Assembly: GCA_020064725.1 (NCBI GenBank)
Contig: JAGTWJ010000017.1
Location: 4,030,001 to 4,094,000 of the forward strand
Direction: 5' to 3'
DNA: 64,000 bases
Origin: Drechslerella dactyloides
Taxonomy: Eukaryota; Ascomycota; Orbiliomycetes; Orbiliales; Orbiliaceae
Numbering within the stretch: the first letter of the stretch is position 1; each line of letters opens with the position of its first letter. A model generated the notes under the pieces. The model saw only the letters and a list, made by a program, of their open reading frames with translations, ran no database searches and was not told the origin of the DNA. A program made the position numbers and the translations under genes. This document shows, one piece after another, positions 60,601 through 64,000 of the stretch.

Positions 60601-63479
60601 ATGAGCTGGCTTAAAGTAGGGCGTAGGAAATTGCCCCATATGCACAGACCAAGTCTTCGTCGACTCAGAAAACAAGATCCAAATGACCCAAAAGAACCGT
60701 CTGGCAAGGATCTTAACGGGACGATCGAAAAGGGCGCTGGCGGTTCTGGGGGAGATGCGGAAAACGACAACGATTTAACCGACGCTCGTCTTGAGGCGTA
60801 TGCCGAAGAGTTCGAGAATCGCGGTGAACAGCCTATGTTAGTTTTCTAGGCGGGTCCCTTTATTTTCTAGTGCCTCATAGCAGCTAACTAGGATCTGTTA
60901 ATAGCAAATGGTGGTTTGCTGCGAAGGGGATCCCATTGGTCGCTGCGACGACCGGCCCGCTGGTATGCCTGACATTCCCGATATAGACAGCTATCTCGCT
61001 CGAAAGTGCTGGTCTCGCGAAAATGCAACTTACAACGCCAATAGGCAAACCTCACATCGGTAGCGGCACTGGTTAGTCCCTGGCGCGCGAATCTGCCGAC
61101 TACCGGCGACAATGCATATGACGAGCGATACGGCATCCCATTTGAAGACCCAAGATGGTAAGCGAAAAACCTGACTACCCAGACGTACAACTTGTATTCT
61201 AACCGCAAATGATTTTATGGAACAGGGCGATAGGCATCAATGCGGCAGCTCTTGTCTTCGGCGTTGTCGGGAACTTTTTCCTCATGTGCAACTATTCTCG
61301 AAGACTTCGCTATTCCGTTGCCATGCCCGTTACGATTTTATGCTGGTTCATATCTTCGGGGCTTTTGTCTGCTAGCTTGATCGCGGAGCACGTTTATCGC
61401 GCACCTATCAGCCCATATCAAGTGTACACCCAAGCCTTTTGGTTTGGCGTGATATGTTGTGGGCTATATTTCTTCGCAGCGACGTTGCTTGTCGTGAACA
61501 TCGCCGGATACCTACGGTGCAAGTACCCGGATCACATTGAATCGTCAAAAGCAGAATTGTCCCTGATGATGCACACCGTATTCTTCTTCCTGTGGATGGG
61601 TATTGGTGCTTTGGTATTCTGCAATGTTCAGCATTGGACGTTTTCAGATTCGATATACTTTTGCAACGTCACATTGCTGACCGTTGGATTTGGCGGTGAG
61701 TTGCACAAAGTATCGAGCTCTGCGAGAGACCTGACATTCTAACAACAAGGCCGCAGACTTTTACGTGACGAACACAGTTGCAAGGGCACTGGTCTTCCCG
61801 TTTTCTGTTATTGGTATTACCATGCTTGGTCTTATCGTCAACAACATTGTTGGGTTCGTCGCCGAAATTGGCGAGAAGGACCTCGCTGGAAGGTACGGTT
61901 TGACTTAGCTCATTTAGAGATGTGCCCACCAGGCTGACGATCCAGTTGAAGGCATATTGAGCACCGTCGCAAAAATATCGCCACGCGTGCCGTCGCTAAC
62001 TCCATGGAATTGAGTCGTCACGATCCGGCGCTCGCAGAGTTTGCTCGTCGGGACGAAAGCGGTCACCGAATTGGCAGCAACATCGGCCCAGAGGGCTTCC
62101 AGTTGAAACGCGCGAGTAGTATTCGCAGTCTTCAACAGTCTGTAATTTCAGTGATCACCCGCCGTCGCCGCACCACACCGATATTGATGCGTGCCTCCCG
62201 CGACAGATTCGAGGCAATGCGGAGAATCCAGCGTCATACCATAAGATTCAAACGGTGGACAGCGCTCCTCTCTGCTTTAATCGCTTTCTTATCACTCTGG
62301 CTCCTCGGCGCGTTAGTGTTCATGATCGCGGAAAAGCACACGCAGAATCTAACGTACTTCCAGGCGATGTATTTCTGCTATGTTTCCATTCTCACCATCG
62401 GTTACGGTGACTTGAGCCCGAGGAGCAACGCTGGCAAGGCATTCTTTCTGCTATGGAGCATCTGGTCCGTCCCTACCATCACCGTTCTAATCTCGAGCAT
62501 GGGATCGACGGTCATCGAGCAATTCCAACAACAGAGCGAGCGTGTCGCAAAGTACACCATCCTGCCCAAGAAAGGCATTCGAATCCGCATGAAAGAGATC
62601 GCCGGCGACGTGAAAGATACCGTTACAGACACCGTAAACACCGTTACAGACACCGTAACAGACATTGTTACAGGCGTCGTAGACGTCGTGGCCACCGCCA
62701 CTGGCAATCAATCCGAGACTTCAGATGATAACGCGACAAGACCGCCCCTCTCGACAACCGGGTCCGGGAATCGCCGAAGCGCCGCTACCAGCGGCCGGCC
62801 GACACTCGGGCGCATCCGCGAGGAAGGCGACGACGATGAAGACGACGATGAAGACGACGAAGACGAAGAACCCCGAAACCCGCTACCGCAAGACTATACA
62901 TTCCAAGAGCTGCTCGTCGCGCTGACAGCCGCAATACGGTCGGTAGGGCGAGATGTCGCCCGGCATCCGCGCCGAGAATACGTATACGACGACTGGGTTG
63001 AGTTTACGCGACTGATACGCGCGTGCGAGATCGTGAAGCCACGTCGACTAAAGGGTATCAAACCCGGCGAGGAGATCTCGGACGACCAAGTTGACAGCGA
63101 CGAGGGATTCGTGCTCTGGGACTGGATCGGTGAGTAGAGTAGCGCAGTCGCAACTTCTATCCCTTTCAGCCGTAGTGCAACAGAGCAACCGCTTGGCCGC
63201 CCCGTCGATCCGATCCCTCCGCCGGCGGACGGCGAGAGTTAAGGTTGGCGCTACGTATGCAGTTGTAAGGCTAACTGTTTATTCCAACGTACAGGCGAAG
63301 ACAGCCCGCTGCTCCACGAGGGGAAGGAGCCGGCGTGGGTGCACAACCGACTGACGCGGGGTCTCGAATCGCTGGTGATCGACCATCTTCAGAGCATTTC
63401 GCTGAACGCGCCAGACTCGGATGAGGGATCCGACGACGGTGGCGGCCTCGAGATCAAACGTGCGTGCAAGGATATCTGA
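60601..63479 (+). CDS. TOK1: TOK-type outward-rectifier potassium channel
   Basis: Seven exons: 60601-60836, 60905-60962, 61045-61157, 61226-61695, 61757-61892, 61952-63129 and 63295-63479. All phases agree, giving 791 residues. The topology follows the fungal eight-membrane-segment, two-pore plan: KWWFAAKGIPLVAA begins the first span. Pore 1 has the filter TVGFGD (288-293, split by an intron) and pore 2 has TIGYGD (486-491) in FCYVSILTIGYGDLSP. Between the pores lies a cytosolic loop. The C-terminal tail has a Thr/Val repeat (VTDTVNTVTDTVTDIV), an Asp/Glu-rich run (EEGDDDEDDDEDDEDEE), and a conserved end, WIGEDSPLL...RLTRGLESLV. The channel releases K+ at depolarised plasma membrane. The start ATG at 60601 precedes a basic N-terminus; all key pore residues are present. 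Confidence 0.93.
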
Positions 63480-64000
63480 GCTTTTTCCTAGTAGTCGTTA
63501 GTGTTGGCGGCGTTTTTCATACCAGGAGGCCAGTGTATAGGGGCTAGTTATAGCAATGGCCATGTCCCGTTCTGCTGGGACGATTGCCTATTGATGTGGC
63601 ATTTTATTAGCGTCATGACCATCCACCCACCTACATTTTACGATATTATTCTTACATATATGTACTTACTTACTTACTCATCCTATCGTTATTGAAATAA
63701 TCCTTGTTTAGGGATTACACAGCCGTAAAAATAAATAAGATTTATTAGTTCGATTCATGGTGTTGAAGAAGCATATCTTGGTTGAAAGCTTAGAGAACGA
63801 CATGCAAGAGTCATGTATAGCACGGCCTGAATACAGCTAAACCTCTACTAGTTAGACGCCAGCAACGTGCAGAGCGGTAGCCGCTACTGCAATGTATTTC
63901 GCAGTGTTCCGAATTCCTGTTTCGGTGGTGCGGTTCAGGTTGCTCATCCCAAGCGGAGCTCGACCTGACATACTACTTGAAACATTCAAAGCATCTTGGA
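63480..64000. other. intergenic downstream of the channel gene
   Basis: This is the trailer region. A 64-codon open frame at 63,501-63,695 has no domain. No further gene is supported before the window ends. Confidence 0.5.

Noticed and set aside
1..64000. tRNA or rRNA genes
   Set aside because: No cloverleaf with B-box-like sequence and no rRNA-like stretch was found by eye; a tRNA scan would be decisive.

Overview
The window looks like nuclear DNA of a filamentous ascomycete (Pezizomycotina). Protein-coding genes have short introns (55-165 bp) with GTANGN donors, CTRAC-type branch points and TAG/CAG acceptors. The repetitive DNA carries the signature of repeat-induced point mutation (RIP): massive C-to-T and G-to-A change, CAA codons turned into TAA, and almost no small indels. 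No bacterial-type operons, tRNA, rRNA or CRISPR were seen.

Left arm, 1-14,900. This is an accessory region: a Thr-rich broken gene at the very edge; a large TPR-CHAT gene whose eight internal 135-bp repeats have been riddled with RIP-type stops while both flanks are intact; a Fot1/pogo-like transposon inserted 46 bp after its stop codon; an intact caspase-like (peptidase C14) gene; a spliced gene resembling the fungal DUF6532 family with a frame break near its N-terminus; a 632-bp inverted-repeat element; a stray transposon end; and a secreted/membrane CFEM-like protein on the minus strand.

Centre, about 14,900-49,000. This is a 34-kb gene-free, extremely AT-rich block made of RIP-degraded transposons inserted into one another. 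I could delimit four full-length Fot1-like DNA transposons (1,891-1,892 bp each, one nested in another), six copies of a 249-bp MITE, a 1,070-bp fully palindromic foldback element, a 9.6-kb Ty3/gypsy element with two 687-bp LTRs, a little-mutated solo LTR of the same family, Ty1/copia remains, and a pair of short LTR-like repeats, the right one of which contains the edge of the mutated block. Every DNA-transposon end begins ACGT and is flanked by TA.

Right arm, 49,700-64,000. This arm is conventional GC content with well-formed genes: a fungal OTT_1508-like deaminase (minus); a 1,031-residue protein with a nucleotidyltransferase-fold motif, whose acidic tail is followed, after one in-frame TGA, by an open transmembrane segment (plus); a small conserved lipocalin-like protein (minus); an RRT8/EI24-like membrane protein (minus); and a complete TOK-type two-pore outward-rectifier potassium channel (plus).

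Functionally, the CHAT, caspase-like, deaminase and nucleotidyltransferase-fold proteins all belong to families repeatedly linked to intracellular conflict or programmed cell death, and they sit on the two shoulders of a RIP-silenced transposon block. That common theme is inference; the sequence shows the domains and the positions, not the function.
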